From Phalacrocorax aristotelis (lineage: Eukaryota > Chordata > Aves > Suliformes > Phalacrocoracidae), in assembly GCF_949628215.1 (NCBI RefSeq), contig NW_027441194.1:62001-126000 (forward strand): a stretch of 64,000 bases of DNA, given 5' to 3'. Position numbers and translations under genes: made by a program. The stretch's first letter is position 1. Each line of letters opens with the position of its first letter. The notes under the pieces were generated by a model. That model searched no databases. It had not been told where the DNA came from and saw nothing but the letters and a program-made list of their open reading frames with translations. Positions 1 through 10,892 of this stretch are shown piece after piece.

Positions 1-198
1 AGCAGACAGGACAATAATGAATACGTATGAATACGTAAAATTTTGATCTACAAATTGAACGGGAAAGGTGCGTGAGGTACGCACGCCAGGAGGAGCGATC
101 CCCCGTGCATCCGGCGCCGTGAATAAAGAATGCCTGCTCTTTAATACTAAATTGGTCTTGAGGAGTTGTTTCCGATTTTACCGCGTTTTTCGGTAACA
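1..198 (+). mobile_element. LTR-like segment, 3' part (window edge)
   Basis: Ends in ...CGGTAACA at 191-198. A polyadenylation signal AATAAA lies at 122-127 and is followed by a T-rich, GT-poor tail, as in the R-U5 part of a retroviral LTR. The 5' part lies outside the window; complete copies (2729-3256 and others) show it. The bases after 198 do not match a usual tRNA primer-binding site, so the LTR identity rests on the termini, the poly(A) signal and the one-per-unit arrangement. Confidence 0.5.
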
Positions 199-446
199 CA
201 GGGAGTCAGACCGAGAGAGCCAGAGAAAGACAAAAATACCGACAGGCTACAGGACAGAGCAGGAGGAGTAAAAAAATAAAAACGGAGCCAGAGCCAGGCA
301 GAGAGAGGCGGAGAAAGAACAAGTAGCCACAGGCTACAGGACAGAGAGAGGGAGGACTGAAAAGACGGGGAGGCAGGGAGCCACTCAGAGCGAGACGGAG
401 AAAGAAGGTGCGGGGGGGGCGCAAAAAAAAAATAATTTTGCAGCAG
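199..446 (+). other. Purine-rich leader ending in a strong splice donor
   Basis: Mostly A and G on the plus strand, made of two or three 80-90 bp subrepeats, each with a 'caggctacaggacagag' core (near 240 and 330). It ends CAGCAG|GTAAGG at 446/447, a near-consensus 5' splice site. The layout LTR, leader, donor is that of a retroviral 5' leader. The same donor occurs in the other units with an intact leader, for example after 9536 in unit 4. No ORF in it looks coding. Confidence 0.45.
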
Positions 447-619
447 GTAAGGAAAGAGAGGGGGCCGGGGGAGAGACAGGGAGGGCCCAGGACGTACAAG
501 AGAGGCAACGGGGCCCCACTGGCCCAGGACTCACCGCGACTCTCGCTCTCAGCGCTGCTGGCACAATTTAGCCGTTCACATGCTTCTTTCCCCTCCTCTC
601 CTCCCTGCCTCTTCTGCAG
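447..619 (+). other. Candidate 173-bp intron
   Basis: Starts GTAAGG and ends with a long pyrimidine run followed by TTCTGCAG at 612-619, a strong 3' splice site. The equivalent interval in B-type unit 4 (9537-9709) is also 173 bp. The interval contains, on the opposite strand, a good donor (GCG|GTGAGT, reading leftwards near 530), so both strands carry splice-like signals here. Splicing is inferred from signals only. Confidence 0.35.
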
Positions 620-972
620 CTCCAGACTCTAGGCCGACCTCCACCTGAAGAGAACACGGGGGTGTCTTACAGCTCTTACGAGATGAGGCTTCCTAGGCAC
701 GTAGCCTAGCTCGCTCGTGCACTACACGCCCGTACCGAACTGCGGGTTCCAACTGTGGGAAGAAGGGGGAGTCCTTGGGGGCTACGGCATTTCTCTTCCT
801 AACTAACCGTTACACATGACGGAGCCCTGCTTTCCCAGAAACAGCTCAACACCTGCCCGCCGAAAAGGAGGAGCGAATTAATTCCTTGCTTTGCTTCCAC
901 GCACAGCTTTTGCTTTACCTATTAAACCGTCTTGATCTCAACCCATGATTTTTCTCACTTTTACCCTTCCAG

Positions 973-1143
973 CTCTCTCCCCCAGCCCACTGAGGGTGGA
1001 GCGAGCAAGCAGCTCCCTGGTGCAGAGTTGCCAGCTGAGGCTAAGCCACGGCACGCGCTTGTCCCGGTTTGGCAGGGAACGGACCGTCCGTCGCCTGGCT
1101 CCTGGAGCGACGGGCTGCTGGGCAGAGGGGGAGGCCACCAAAG
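973..1143 (+). other. Exon-like 171-bp segment, ten copies without indels
   Basis: Preceded by TTTTCTCACTTTTACCCTTCCAG (acceptor ending at 972) and followed by GTGAGG (donor at 1144). Two plus-strand frames are open through it. Copies: 973-1143, 4031-4201, 7090-7260, 11989-12159, 15080-15250, 20067-20237, 52115-52285, 55207-55377, 58263-58433, 61322-61492; all are exactly 171 bp. In units 2 and 5 the donor is GTGACG, a weaker site. The predicted peptide (starting SSLPQPTEGGASKQLPGAEL in one frame) resembles no family I know. It is more likely an exon of a non-coding transcript than a coding exon, although 171 is divisible by three. Confidence 0.4.
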
Positions 1144-2728
1144 GTGAGGAGCAGGGCACAGGACAGTAGGAGGAGAGAAGAGCAGCATCCGGCTGGACGG
1201 GGGCGGGGGGGGCGTGTGTGCGTGTAGTGAGAAGGCACGAGGCAGGGAACAGGACGGCCAGAGGAGGACAGGGAGCCTGACGGAGGTGGAGATAAAAGCA
1301 GCAGAGAGAGGGGAAGAGCAGGACACAGACCAACAAAGAAGGATGAGGAGCAGGCTGGAGACGCACAAAGAACCTGGGGCAGGCAGCACGACAGCGAGGG
1401 AGGAAAGAAGAACAGGGGCAGGAAGCTGGACCGAGCGAGATGGAGACAGACAAGATAAGCGACAAGAACAGGGCAGAAAGGGAAGAATGAAGCCACGGGG
1501 ACAGGGAGCCGAGACGGCCAGCGACGGAGGGAAGGGGCCGGGGAGGGAACACCACAAAACAAACCATGGGGCTACGTGGTACAGAGCATGAGAAGGCAGA
1601 GAATTAACAATTAGGGACAGGGAGCCAGAAAAACAACAAAAAAAACACCAAAACAAAGGGAGATGGAGAGCAAAAGGAATCGCAATGCGTACAGAGAGAA
1701 GAGAGAAACAATTCTAAAAGAGGGTCACGGGGAAGCCAGAGACAGCAAGATGGAGAAAGGACAGAAGCTACAGGCTACAGGGCAGAGAGGGAAGAATTAA
1801 TGAATAGATGCAGAGAGCTGGGCAGAAAGAGGTGGAGAAAGGCTGAAGATCACACGGCCAACAGGGAAGAGAGAAGAGAGGGAGGAATTTTAAAAACAGG
1901 GGCAAGAAGCCAGAGAGAGGGAGAGAGAGGCAACAATAAATGGGGACAAGCCACAGGGCAGCGAGGAGGGAATCGATGAATAAGAACAGCAGACCAAAGA
2001 GAACACAATGTAGAATGGAAAAAAGGAACAGCGGCCTACAGGGAAGGAGGAATTAAAGATCAGGCACTGGGAGGCAGACAGAGACACATGAAGAAACAAG
2101 TGGGAAAAAAAAAAACCAACAACGGCAACGGGCTACAAAGACAGACAGAGAGGGAAGAAATAAAACGTCGCAGCAAGGAGCTGGACAGAGAGAGATGAGG
2201 ACAAACAAATAGCACGGGTCTACGTGACAGAGAACGTGGAATTAGAACACAGAGAGAGGGAGCCGGACAGAGAGAGAGGCCGAGAGAAAAACCTAGACGG
2301 GCTACAGCGGGCAGAGGCAGGGATTAAAACCTAGGGACAGGGAGCTGGACAGAGAGAGACGGAGGTCACAGGGAACAGCGGTGGCTGCAGGAAGAACAGG
2401 AATCCACAAATAGGGAAAGGGAGCTCGACAGAGAAGAACTCAGAAAGGCAAGAACAGTAGCAGGGTGCAGAGCAGAGCAGACGAATGAAAAAGCGCGGGG
2501 GGAGCGTTGAGGCAGACAGAGAGAGATTAAGAAAAAAGTCACGGGCTACGTGGCAAAGCAGGAGGAATTCAGAAACGGGGATGGCAACCAAGGGAGAGTG
2601 AGCTGGTGAAGGACAACGGGCATTCCAAGTGAGGGACGGGGAGCTGGGAAAAGCGAGGCAGAGAAAAACAGAATCACAGAGAGAATCACACAAAGCCAAA
2701 AAAGAAGAAACTGAACAACAGGAACAGG
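1144..2728 (+). repeat. Purine-rich tract of degenerate 80-90 bp subrepeats
   Basis: The plus strand is overwhelmingly A and G. A core 'ctacagg(g/a)cagagaggga...gaattaaaa...acagggagc' returns about every 80-90 bp (cores near 1568, 1767, 2038, 2130, 2219, 2300, 2387, 2541). The leader at 199-446 is built of the same subrepeat. Equivalent tracts lie at 4202-5787, 7261-8847, 12160-13777, 15251-16835, 20238-21857, 52286-53904, 55378-56962, 58434-60021 and 61493-63079. An internal A-run near 2105 varies in length between units (about 10 to 18), the clearest length polymorphism. The many C/T-strand ORFs here are composition artefacts. Confidence 0.85.
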
Positions 2729-3256
2729 TGTAACCAAAGCGATGAAATCAGCCAACCAGAGACGGTGTTCCATTACGGGAACATGGAGCGTACGAATCAG
2801 CGCACCTGTCGATCTGCATTTTAGTCCCTAGGCGATCGTTAACGTCAGCAGAACAACAGACAACGTGCTTCTGTCAGAAAAGGACGACAAAACGCGGTTT
2901 CGTGGAGCGGACTGAGAGAACTAGCCAAGACTGCCAAGATCAACAGCCAAGAAGGTAAAAGGCAATTCTGGCAGGGGGAGATCGCGACCACCGACTCACG
3001 GACCACCACCGAGCCTGCGCAGCGATTTACATACGGAACGAGCAAGTTTGTACCGATCAGCAGACAGGACAATAATGAATACGTATGAATACGTAAAATT
3101 TTGATCTACAAATTGAACGGGAAAGGTGCGTGAGGTACGCACGCCAGGAGGAGCGATCCCCCGTGCATCCGGCGCCGTGAATAAAGAATGCCTGCTCTTT
3201 AATACTAAATTGGTCTTGAGGAGTTGTTTCCGATTTTACCGCGTTTTTCGGTAACA
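2729..3256 (+). mobile_element. LTR-like segment, complete (528 bp), units 1/2
   Basis: Begins TGTAACC and ends CGGTAACA, imperfect inverted termini with the TG...CA rule. Immediately upstream is a purine-rich stretch (aaaaaagaagaaactg...aggaacagg) in the position of a polypurine tract. AATAAA at 3180-3185 puts about 445 bp in the U3-like part. An alternative start (TGTACCG, 3049) would give only 208 bp and has no purine tract before it. No TATA box is obvious. The family is not identified; avian ERV LTRs end in a similar way, from memory. Confidence 0.5.
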
Positions 3257-6117
3257 CAGGGAGTCAGACCGAGAGAGCCAGAGAAAGACAAAAATACCGA
3301 CAGGCTACAGGACAGAGCAGGAGGAGTAAAAAAATAAAAACGGAGCCAGAGCCAGGCAGAGAGAGGCGGAGAAAGAACAAGTAGCCACAGGCTACAGGAC
3401 AGAGAGAGGGAGGACTGAAAAGACGGGGAGGCAGGGAGCCACTCAGAGCGAGACGGAGAAAGAAGGTGCGGGGGGGGCGCAAAAAAAAAATAATTTTGCA
3501 GCAGGTAAGGAAAGAGAGGGGGCCGGGGGAGAGACAGGGAGGGCCCAGGACGTACAAGAGAGGCAACGGGGCCCCACTGGCCCAGGACTCACCGCGACTC
3601 TCGCTCTCAGCGCTGCTGGCACAATTTAGCCGTTCACATGCTTCTTTCCCCTCCTCTCCTCCCTGCCTCTTCTGCAGCTCCAGACTCTAGGCCGACCTCC
3701 ACCTGAAGAGAACACGGGGGTGTCTTACAGCTCTTACGAGATGAGGCTTCCTAGGCACGTAGCCTAGCTCGCTCGTGCACTACACGCCCGTACCGAACTG
3801 CGGGTTCCAACTGTGGGAAGAAGGGGGAGTCCTTGGGGGCTACGGCATTTCTCTTCCTAACTAACCGTTACACATGACAGAGCCCTGCTTTCCCAGAAAC
3901 AGCTCAACACCTGCCCGCCGAAAAGGAGGAGCGAATTAATTCCTTGCTTTGCTTCCACGCACAGCTTTTGCTTTACCTATTAAACCGTCTTGATCTCAAC
4001 CCATGATTTTTCTCACTTTTACCCTTCCAGCTCTCTCCCCCAGCCCACTGAGGGTGGAGCGAGCAAGCAGCTCCCTGGTGCAGAGTTGCCAGCTGGGGCT
4101 AAGCCACGGCACGCGCTTGTCCCGGTTTGGCAGGGAACGGACCGTCCGTCGCCTGGCTCCTGGAGCGACGGGCTGCTGGGCAGAGGGGGAGGCCACCAAA
4201 GGTGACGAGCAGGGCACAGGACAGTAGGAGGAGAGAAGAGCAGCATCCGGCTGGACGGGGGCGGGGGGGGCGTGTGTGCGTGTAGTGAGAAGGCACGAGG
4301 CAGGGAACAGGACGGCCAGAGGAGGACAGGGAGCCTGACGGAGGTGGAGATAAAAGCAGCAGAGAGAGGGGAAGAGCAGGACACAGACCAACAAAGAAGG
4401 ATGAGGAGCAGGCTGGAGACGCACAAAGAACCTGGGGCAGGCAGCACGACAGCGAGGGAGGAAAGAAGAACAGGGGCAGGAAGCTGGACCGAGCGAGATG
4501 GAGACAGACAAGATAAGCGACAAGAACAGGGCAGAAAGGGAAGAATGAAGCCACGGGGACAGGGAGCCGAGACGGCCAACGACGGAGGGAAGGGGCCGGG
4601 GAGGGAACACCACAAAACAAACCATGGGGCTACGTGGTACAGAGCATGAGAAGGCAGAGAATTAACAATTAGGGACAGGGAGCCAGAAAAACAACAAAAA
4701 AAACACCAAAACAAAGGGAGATGGAGAGCAAAAGGAATCGCAATGCGTACAGAGAGAAGAGAGAAACAATTCTAAAAGAGGGTCACGGGGAAGCCAGAGA
4801 CAGCAAGATGGAGAAAGGACAGAAGCTACAGGCTACAGGGCAGAGAGGGAAGAATTAATGAATAGATGCAGAGAGCTGGGCAGAAAGAGGTGGAGAAAGG
4901 CTGAAGATCACACGGCCAACAGGGAAGAGAGAAGAGAGGGAGGAATTTTAAAAACAGGGGCAAGAAGCCAGAGAGAGGGAGAGAGAGGCAACAATAAATG
5001 GGGACAAGCCACAGGGCAGCGAGGAGGGAACCGATGAATAAGAACAGCAGACCAAAGAGAACACAATGTAGAATGGAAAAAAGGAACAGCGGCCTACAGG
5101 GAAGGAGGAATTAAAGATCAGGCACTGGGAGGCAGACAGAGACACATGAAGAAACAAGTGGGAAAAAAAAAAAACCAACAACGGCAACGGGCTACAAAGA
5201 CAGACAGAGAGGGAAGAAATAAAACGTCGCAGCAAGGAGCTGGACAGAGAGAGATGAGGACAAACAAATAGCACGGGTCTACGTGACAGAGAACGTGGAA
5301 TTAGAACACAGAGAGAGGGAGCCGGACAGAGAGAGAGGCCGAGAGAAAAACCTAGACGGGCTACAGCGGGCAGAGGCAGGGATTAAAACCTAGGGACAGG
5401 GAGCTGGACAGAGAGAGACGGAGGTCACAGGGAACAGCGGTGGCTGCAGGAAGAACAGGAATCCACAAATAGGGAAAGGGAGCTCGACAGAGAAGAACTC
5501 AGAAAGGCAAGAACAGTAGCAGGGTGCAGAGCAGAGCAGACGAATGAAAAAGCGCGGGGGGAGCGTTGAGGCAGACAGAGAGAGATTAAGAAAAAAGTCA
5601 CGGGCTACGTGGCAAAGCAGGAGGAATTCAGAAACGGGGATGGCAACCAAGGGAGAGTGAGCTGGTGAAGGACAACGGGCATTCCAAGTGAGGGACGGGG
5701 AGCTGGGAAAAGCGAGGCAGAGAAAAACAGAATCACAGAGAGAATCACACAAAGCCAAAAAAGAAGAAACTGAACAACAGGAACAGGTGTAACCAAAGCG
5801 ATGAAATCAGCCAACCAGAGACGGTGTTCCATTACGGGAACATGGAGCGTACGAATCAGCGCACCTGTCGATCTGCATTTTAGTCCCTAGGCGATCGTTA
5901 ACGTCAGCAGAACAACAGACAACGTGCTTCTGTCAGAAAAGGACGACAAAACGCGGTTTCGTGGAGCGGACTGAGAGAACTAGCCAAGACTGCCAAGATC
6001 AACAGCCAAGAAGGTAAAAGGCAATTCTGGCAGGGGGAGATCGCGACCACCGACTCACGGACCACCACCGAGCCTGCGCAGCGATTTACATACGGAACGA
6101 GCAAGTTTGTACCGATC
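3059..6117 (+). repeat. Macrosatellite unit 2 (type A, 3059 bp)
   Basis: Near-identical to unit 1 over its whole length, same order of parts. Differences include the weakened donor GTGACG at 4202 (shared with unit 5), cacatgacag near 3873 instead of cacatgacgg, an A-run of about 12 near 5163, and aaccgatg near 5030 (shared with units 10 and 11). Confidence 0.97.
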
Positions 6118-6315
6118 AGCAGACAGGACAATAATGAATACGTATGAATACGTAAAATTTTGATCTACAAATTGAACGGGAAAGGTGCGTGAGGTACGCA
6201 CGCCAGGAGGAGCGATCCCCCGTGCATCCGGCGCCGTGAATAAAGAATGCCTGCTCTTTAATACTAAATTGGTCTTGAGGAGTTGTTTCCGATTTTACCG
6301 CGTTTTTCGGTAACA
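5788..6315 (+). mobile_element. LTR-like segment, 528 bp, units 2/3
   Basis: Same termini (TGTAACC...CGGTAACA), same AATAAA position and same upstream purine stretch as the copy at 2729-3256. Confidence 0.5.
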
Positions 6316-9087
6316 CAGGGAGTCAGACCGAGAGAGCCAGAGAAAGACAAAAATACCGACAGGCTACAGGACAGAGCAGGAGGAGTAAAAAAATAAAAAC
6401 GGAGCCAGAGCCAGGCAGAGAGAGGCGGAGAAAGAACAAGTAGCCACAGGCTACAGGACAGAGAGAGGGAGGACTGAAAAGACGGGGAGGCAGGGAGCCA
6501 CTCAGAGCGAGACGGAGAAAGAAGGTGCGGGGGGGGCGCAAAAAAAAAATAATTTTGCAGCAGGTAAGGAAAGAGAGGGGGCCGGGGGAGAGACAGGGAG
6601 GGCCCAGGACGTACAAGAGAGGCAACGGGGCCCCACTGGCCCAGGACTCACCGCGACTCTCGCTCTCAGCGCTGCTGGCACAATTTAGCCGTTCACATGC
6701 TTCTTTCCCCTCCTCTCCTCCCTGCCTCTTCTGCAGCTCCAGACTCTAGGCCGACCTCCACCTGAAGAGAACACGGGGGTGTCTTACAGCTCTTACGAGA
6801 TGAGGCTTCCTAGGCACGTAGCCTAGCTCGCTCGTGCACTACACGCCCGTACCGAACTGCGGGTTCCAACTGTGGGAAGAAGGGGGAGTCCTTGGGGGCT
6901 ACGGCATTTCTCTTCCTAACTAACCGTTACACATGACAGAGCCCTGCTTTCCCAGAAACAGCTCAACACCTGCCCGCCGAAAAGGAGGAGCGAATTAATT
7001 CCTTGCTTTGCTTCCACGCACAGCTTTTGCTTTACCTATTAAACCGTCTTGATCTCAACCCATGATTTTTCTCACTTTTACCCTTCCAGCTCTCTCCCCC
7101 AGCCCACTGAGGGTGGAGCGAGCAAGCAGCTCCCTGGTGCAGAGTTGCCAGCTGAGGCTAAGCCACGGCACGCGCTTGTCCCGGTTTGGCAGGGAACGGA
7201 CCGTCCGCCGCCTGGCTCCTGGAGCGACGGGCTGCTGGGCAGAGGGGGAGGCCACCAAAGGTGAGGAGCAGGGCACAGGACAGTAGGAGGAGAGAAGAGC
7301 AGCATCCGGCTGGACGGGGGCGGGGGGGGCGTGTGTGCGTGTAGTGAGAAGGCACGAGGCAGGGAACAGGATGGCCAGAGGAGGACAGGGAGCCTGACGG
7401 AGGTGGAGATAAAAGCAGCAGAGAGAGGGGAAGAGCAGGACACAGACCAACAAAGAAGGATGAGGAGCAGGCTGGAGACGCACAAAGAACCTGGGGCAGG
7501 CAGCACGACAGCGAGGGAGGAAAGAAGAACAGGGGCAGGAAGCTGGACCGAGCGAGATGGAGACAGACAAGATAAGCGACAAGAACAGGGCAGAAAGGGA
7601 AGAATGAAGCCACGGGGACAGGGAGCCGAGACAGCCAACGACGGAGGGAAGGGGCCGGGGAGGGAACACCACAAAACAAACCATGGGGCTACGTGGTACA
7701 GAGCATGAGAAGGCAGAGAATTAACAATTAGGGACAGGGAGCCAGAAAAACAACAAAAAAAACACCAAAACAAAGGGAGATGGAGAGCAAAAGGAATCGC
7801 AATGCGTACAGAGAGAAGAGAGAAACAATTCTAAAAGAGGGTCACGGGGAAGCCAGAGACAGCAAGATGGAGAAAGGACAGAAGCTACAGGCTACAGGGC
7901 AGAGAGGGAAGAATTAATGAATAGACGCAGAGAGCTGGGCAGAAAGAGGTGGAGAAAGGCTGAAGATCACACGGCCAACAGGGAAGAGAGAAGAGAGGGA
8001 GGAATTTTAAAAACAGGGGCAAGAAGCCAGAGAGAGGGAGAGAGAGGCAACAATAAATGGGGACAAGCCACAGGGCAGCGAGGAGGGAATCGATGAATAA
8101 GAACAGCAGACCAAAGAGAACACAATGTAGAATGGAAAAAAGGAACAGCGGCCTACAGGGAAGGAGGAATTAAAGATCAGGCACTGGGAGGCAGACAGAG
8201 ACACATGAAGAAACAAGTGGGAAAAAAAAAAAAACCAACAACGGCAACGGGCTACAAAGACAGACAGAGAGGGAAGAAATAAAACATCGCAGCAAGGAGC
8301 TGGACAGAGAGAGATGAGGACAAACAAATAGCACGGGTCTACGTGACAGAGAACGTGGAATTAGAACACAGAGAGAGGGAGCCGGACAGAGAGAGAGGCC
8401 GAGAGAAAAACCTAGACGGGCTACAGCGGGCAGAGGCAGGGATTAAAACCTAGGGACAGGGAGCTGGACAGAGAGAGACGGAGGTCACAGGGAACAGCGG
8501 TGGCTGCAGGAAGAACAGGAATCCACAAATAGGGAAAGGGAGCTCGACAGAGAAGAACTCAGAAAGGCAAGAACAGTAGCAGGGTGCAGAGCAGAGCAGA
8601 CGAATGAAAAAGCGCGGGGGGAGCGTTGAGGCAGACAGAGAGAGATTAAGAAAAAAGTCACGGGCTACGTGGCAAAGCAGGAGGAATTCAGAAACGGGGA
8701 TGGCAACCAAGGGAGAGTGAGCTGGTGAAGGACAACGGGCATTCCAAGTGAGGGACGGGGAGCTGGGAAAAGCGAGGCAGAGAAAAACAGAATCACAGAG
8801 AGAATCACACAAAGCCAAAAAAGAAGAAACTGAACAACAGGAACAGGTGTAACCAAAGCGATGAAATCAGCCAACCAGAGACGGTGTTCCATTACGGGAA
8901 CATGGAGCGTACGAATCAGCGCACCTGTCGATCTGCATTTTAGTCCCTAGGCGATCGTTAACGTCAGCAGAACAACAGACAACGTGCTTCTGTCAGAAAA
9001 GGACGACAAAACGCGGTTTCGTGGAGCGGACTGAGAAAACTAGCCAAGACTGCCAAGATTAACAGCCAAGAAGGTAAAAGGACAATC
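6118..9087 (+). repeat. Macrosatellite unit 3 (type A', 2970 bp)
   Basis: As type A, but its last part lacks about 90 bp of the U3-like region: after 'aaggtaaaagg' (9070-9080) the sequence jumps to 'acaatcagtagacagg'. Marker 'ggatggccag' near 7369 is shared only with units 10 and 11. It directly precedes a B unit, as do the other two A' units. Confidence 0.96.
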
Positions 9088-9285
9088 AGTAGACAGGACA
9101 ATAATGAATGTGTATGAATACCTAAAATTTTGATCTACAAATTGAACGGGAAAGGTGCGTGAGGTACGCACGCCAGGAGGAGCGATCCCCCGTGCGTCTG
9201 GCGCCGTGAATAAACAACGCCTGCTCTTTAATACTAAATTGGCGTTGAGGAGTTGTTTCCGATTTTACCGCGTTTTTCGGTAACA
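8848..9285 (+). mobile_element. LTR-like segment with internal deletion (438 bp), units 3/4
   Basis: Begins TGTAACC and ends CGGTAACA, but has the 90-bp A'-type deletion in the U3-like part. The R-like part carries 'aataaacaacgcc' instead of 'aataaagaatgcc', the diagnostic for B units. Confidence 0.48.
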
Positions 9286-9920
9286 CAGGGAGTCAGACCA
9301 AGAGGGCCAGAGAAAGACAAAATACCGACAGGCTACAGGACAGAGCAGGAGGAATAAAAAAATAAAAACGGAGCCAGAGCCAGGCAGAGAGAGGTGGAGA
9401 AAGAACAAGTAGCCACAGGCTACAGGACAGAGAGAGGGAGGACTGAAAAGACGGGGAGGCAGGGAGCCACTCAGAGCGAGATGGAGAAAGAAGGTGCGGG
9501 GGGGGCCCAAAAGAAAAAAAAAAATTTTTACAGCAGGTAAGGAAAGAGAGGGGGCCAGGGGAGAGACAGGGAGGGCCCAGGACGCACAAGAGAGGCAACG
9601 GGGCCCCACTGGCCCAGGACTCACCGCGACTCTCGCTCTCAGCGCTGCTGGCACAATTTAGCCGTTCACATGCTTCTTTCCCCTCCTCTCCTCCCTGCCT
9701 CTTCTGCAGCTCCAGACTCTAGGCCGACCTCCACCTGAAGAGAACACGGGGGTGTCTTACAGCTCTTACGAGATGAGGCTTCCTCGGCATGTAGCCTAGC
9801 TCGCTCGTGCACTACACGCCCGTACCCAACTCCGGGTTACCGCGTACGGACCCTGCAGTGCACGTTGGTGGCCTGGCCCGGCCCGCTGCGGGCTATGAAG
9901 GGGGATCCTTCCTCCCTCAC

Positions 9921-9944
9921 CTGCAGGGACAGGCTCTCTCTTGC
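9921..9944 (-). other. Candidate minus-strand micro-exon (24 bp)
   Basis: Read on the minus strand: pyrimidine-rich stretch ending CTGCTGCAG, then 24 bp, then GTGAGGGAGG. Equivalent positions are 17909-17932 and 50105-50128. It lies downstream of the minus-strand donor at 10571, so a transcript starting at the promoter cluster could use both. Signal-based only. Confidence 0.2.
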
Positions 9945-10681
9945 CTGCAGCAGGAAGGCAGCTGGCAGCCAGAGCGCCTTCAGTTTCTTCTGCTTTACCT
10001 TTCGTTGGCGTCTCCAGCTTCAGCCGAGGCAGCTCCTCTCCACAGCCGGGAAGGGCTCTGTGTGTCCCTTTTCGCCCCGGCGCCGCGAGGATGGCAAAGC
10101 CGGGCAGAGAGAAGCCACGCAAGCCTGAGACGGCCGCAGTCGACGGCGTCCCCGGGGGAAGGACAGACAACCACGTCCTCAGCACGGTCTCTGGGAGAGG
10201 GAAAGAAGAAACAGCGACCGTCATTACCGTCGATCGACCCTGACCAAAGCCTCTCCTTGCGCAGGGGCTTCCGGACACAGCGCCCCTTCCCCGCGCTACT
10301 GCTAAGGGCCCCTGCGCCGAGGGGGAATCCAGTGCGCTTGAGGGCCGGCTTGCTGCCTTCACGACAGGGCCTGGGGGCGGCCAAGGGCTACGCAGCACGC
10401 TTCAGGGGAGGTGCCGGGGCTGGGGGCAGGCGCACGGGGCAAGGGGGGGCCAGGGGAGGCTGAGCGGGAGCTCCGGCGAGCCGGGGAGGCGGCCATCATC
10501 TGCGCCCTGGGCAGGGGGAAAAGGTCCTCCTCCTTTCCCTCTTCCCTTCTGTCAGCTCCCGGGGAACTCACCGCTTCTCGGGGAGCGGCCGCACCCGCAA
10601 GCCCCCAGAAATCAACACGAATCCAACCCCAAAAATACACCGCGCCTACCGTACGCGGCACGGCCGCCCGGCACCCGAGCG

Positions 10682-10892
10682 CCGGAAGACCGCGCCTCCC
10701 GCCACGCCCCGGCGAACCACGTGACAGCGCCGGCAGCCACTGCGCCAGGACTACACCTCCCGGCATGCTCTGCGCCACAACACGGCCGCCCGGCAGCCGC
10801 GCGCCGCAAGGACGACACCTCCCGGCACGCTCTGCAGCACAACACGGCCGCACGGCCAGCCTCCAGGCGCACCACCACAGCTCCCGGCACGC
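10682..10892. promoter_or_regulatory. Bidirectional-type promoter cluster, copy 1 (two to three ZNF143-like sites)
   Basis: CCGGAAG (ETS-type) at 10682, CACGTG E-box at 10718-10723, and ACTACACCTCCCGGCATGC at 10750-10768, a close match to the ZNF143/Staf motif ACTACAnnTCCCrGmATGC. A 62-bp tandem copy at 10812 is decayed (gacacctcccggcacgc), and a third weaker match (accacagctcccggcacgc) is at 10874-10892. No TATA box. This motif set is typical of CpG-island bidirectional promoters. Confidence 0.6.

Larger units (their letters stand above)
1..3058 (+). repeat. Macrosatellite unit 1 (type A, 3058 bp)
   Basis: First of eleven further direct copies; the sequence restarts at 3059 with almost no mismatch. 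Layout: 3' part of an LTR-like segment (1-198), purine-rich leader (199-446), candidate intron (447-619), mixed-composition part with AT-rich patches (620-972), exon-like 171-bp segment (973-1143), purine-rich subrepeat tract (1144-2728), start of the next LTR-like segment (2729 on). No reading frame resembles gag, pol or env, and no reverse-transcriptase or integrase motif is visible. Unit 1 shares private bases with unit 5 (cacatgacgg near 815, ggccagcg near 1516), so the unit order does not match simple stepwise duplication. Confidence 0.97.

Noticed and set aside
938-1656. Three overlapping minus-strand ORFs (231, 209 and 173 codons) repeated in every satellite unit
   Set aside because: They overlap in different frames, are dominated by Leu, Ser, Pro and Cys, and arise because the strand is C/T-rich and lacks stop codons. 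No domain, and several shift frame between units.
1-3058. Retroviral gag, pol or env remnants in the satellite unit
   Set aside because: No frame shows reverse-transcriptase, integrase, zinc-knuckle or envelope-like motifs; the internal region is low-complexity purine DNA.
3049-3256. Shorter LTR-like interval starting TGTACCG (208 bp)
   Set aside because: No purine tract upstream, very short, and absent from A'-B junctions; the start at 2729 explains the termini and upstream purines better.
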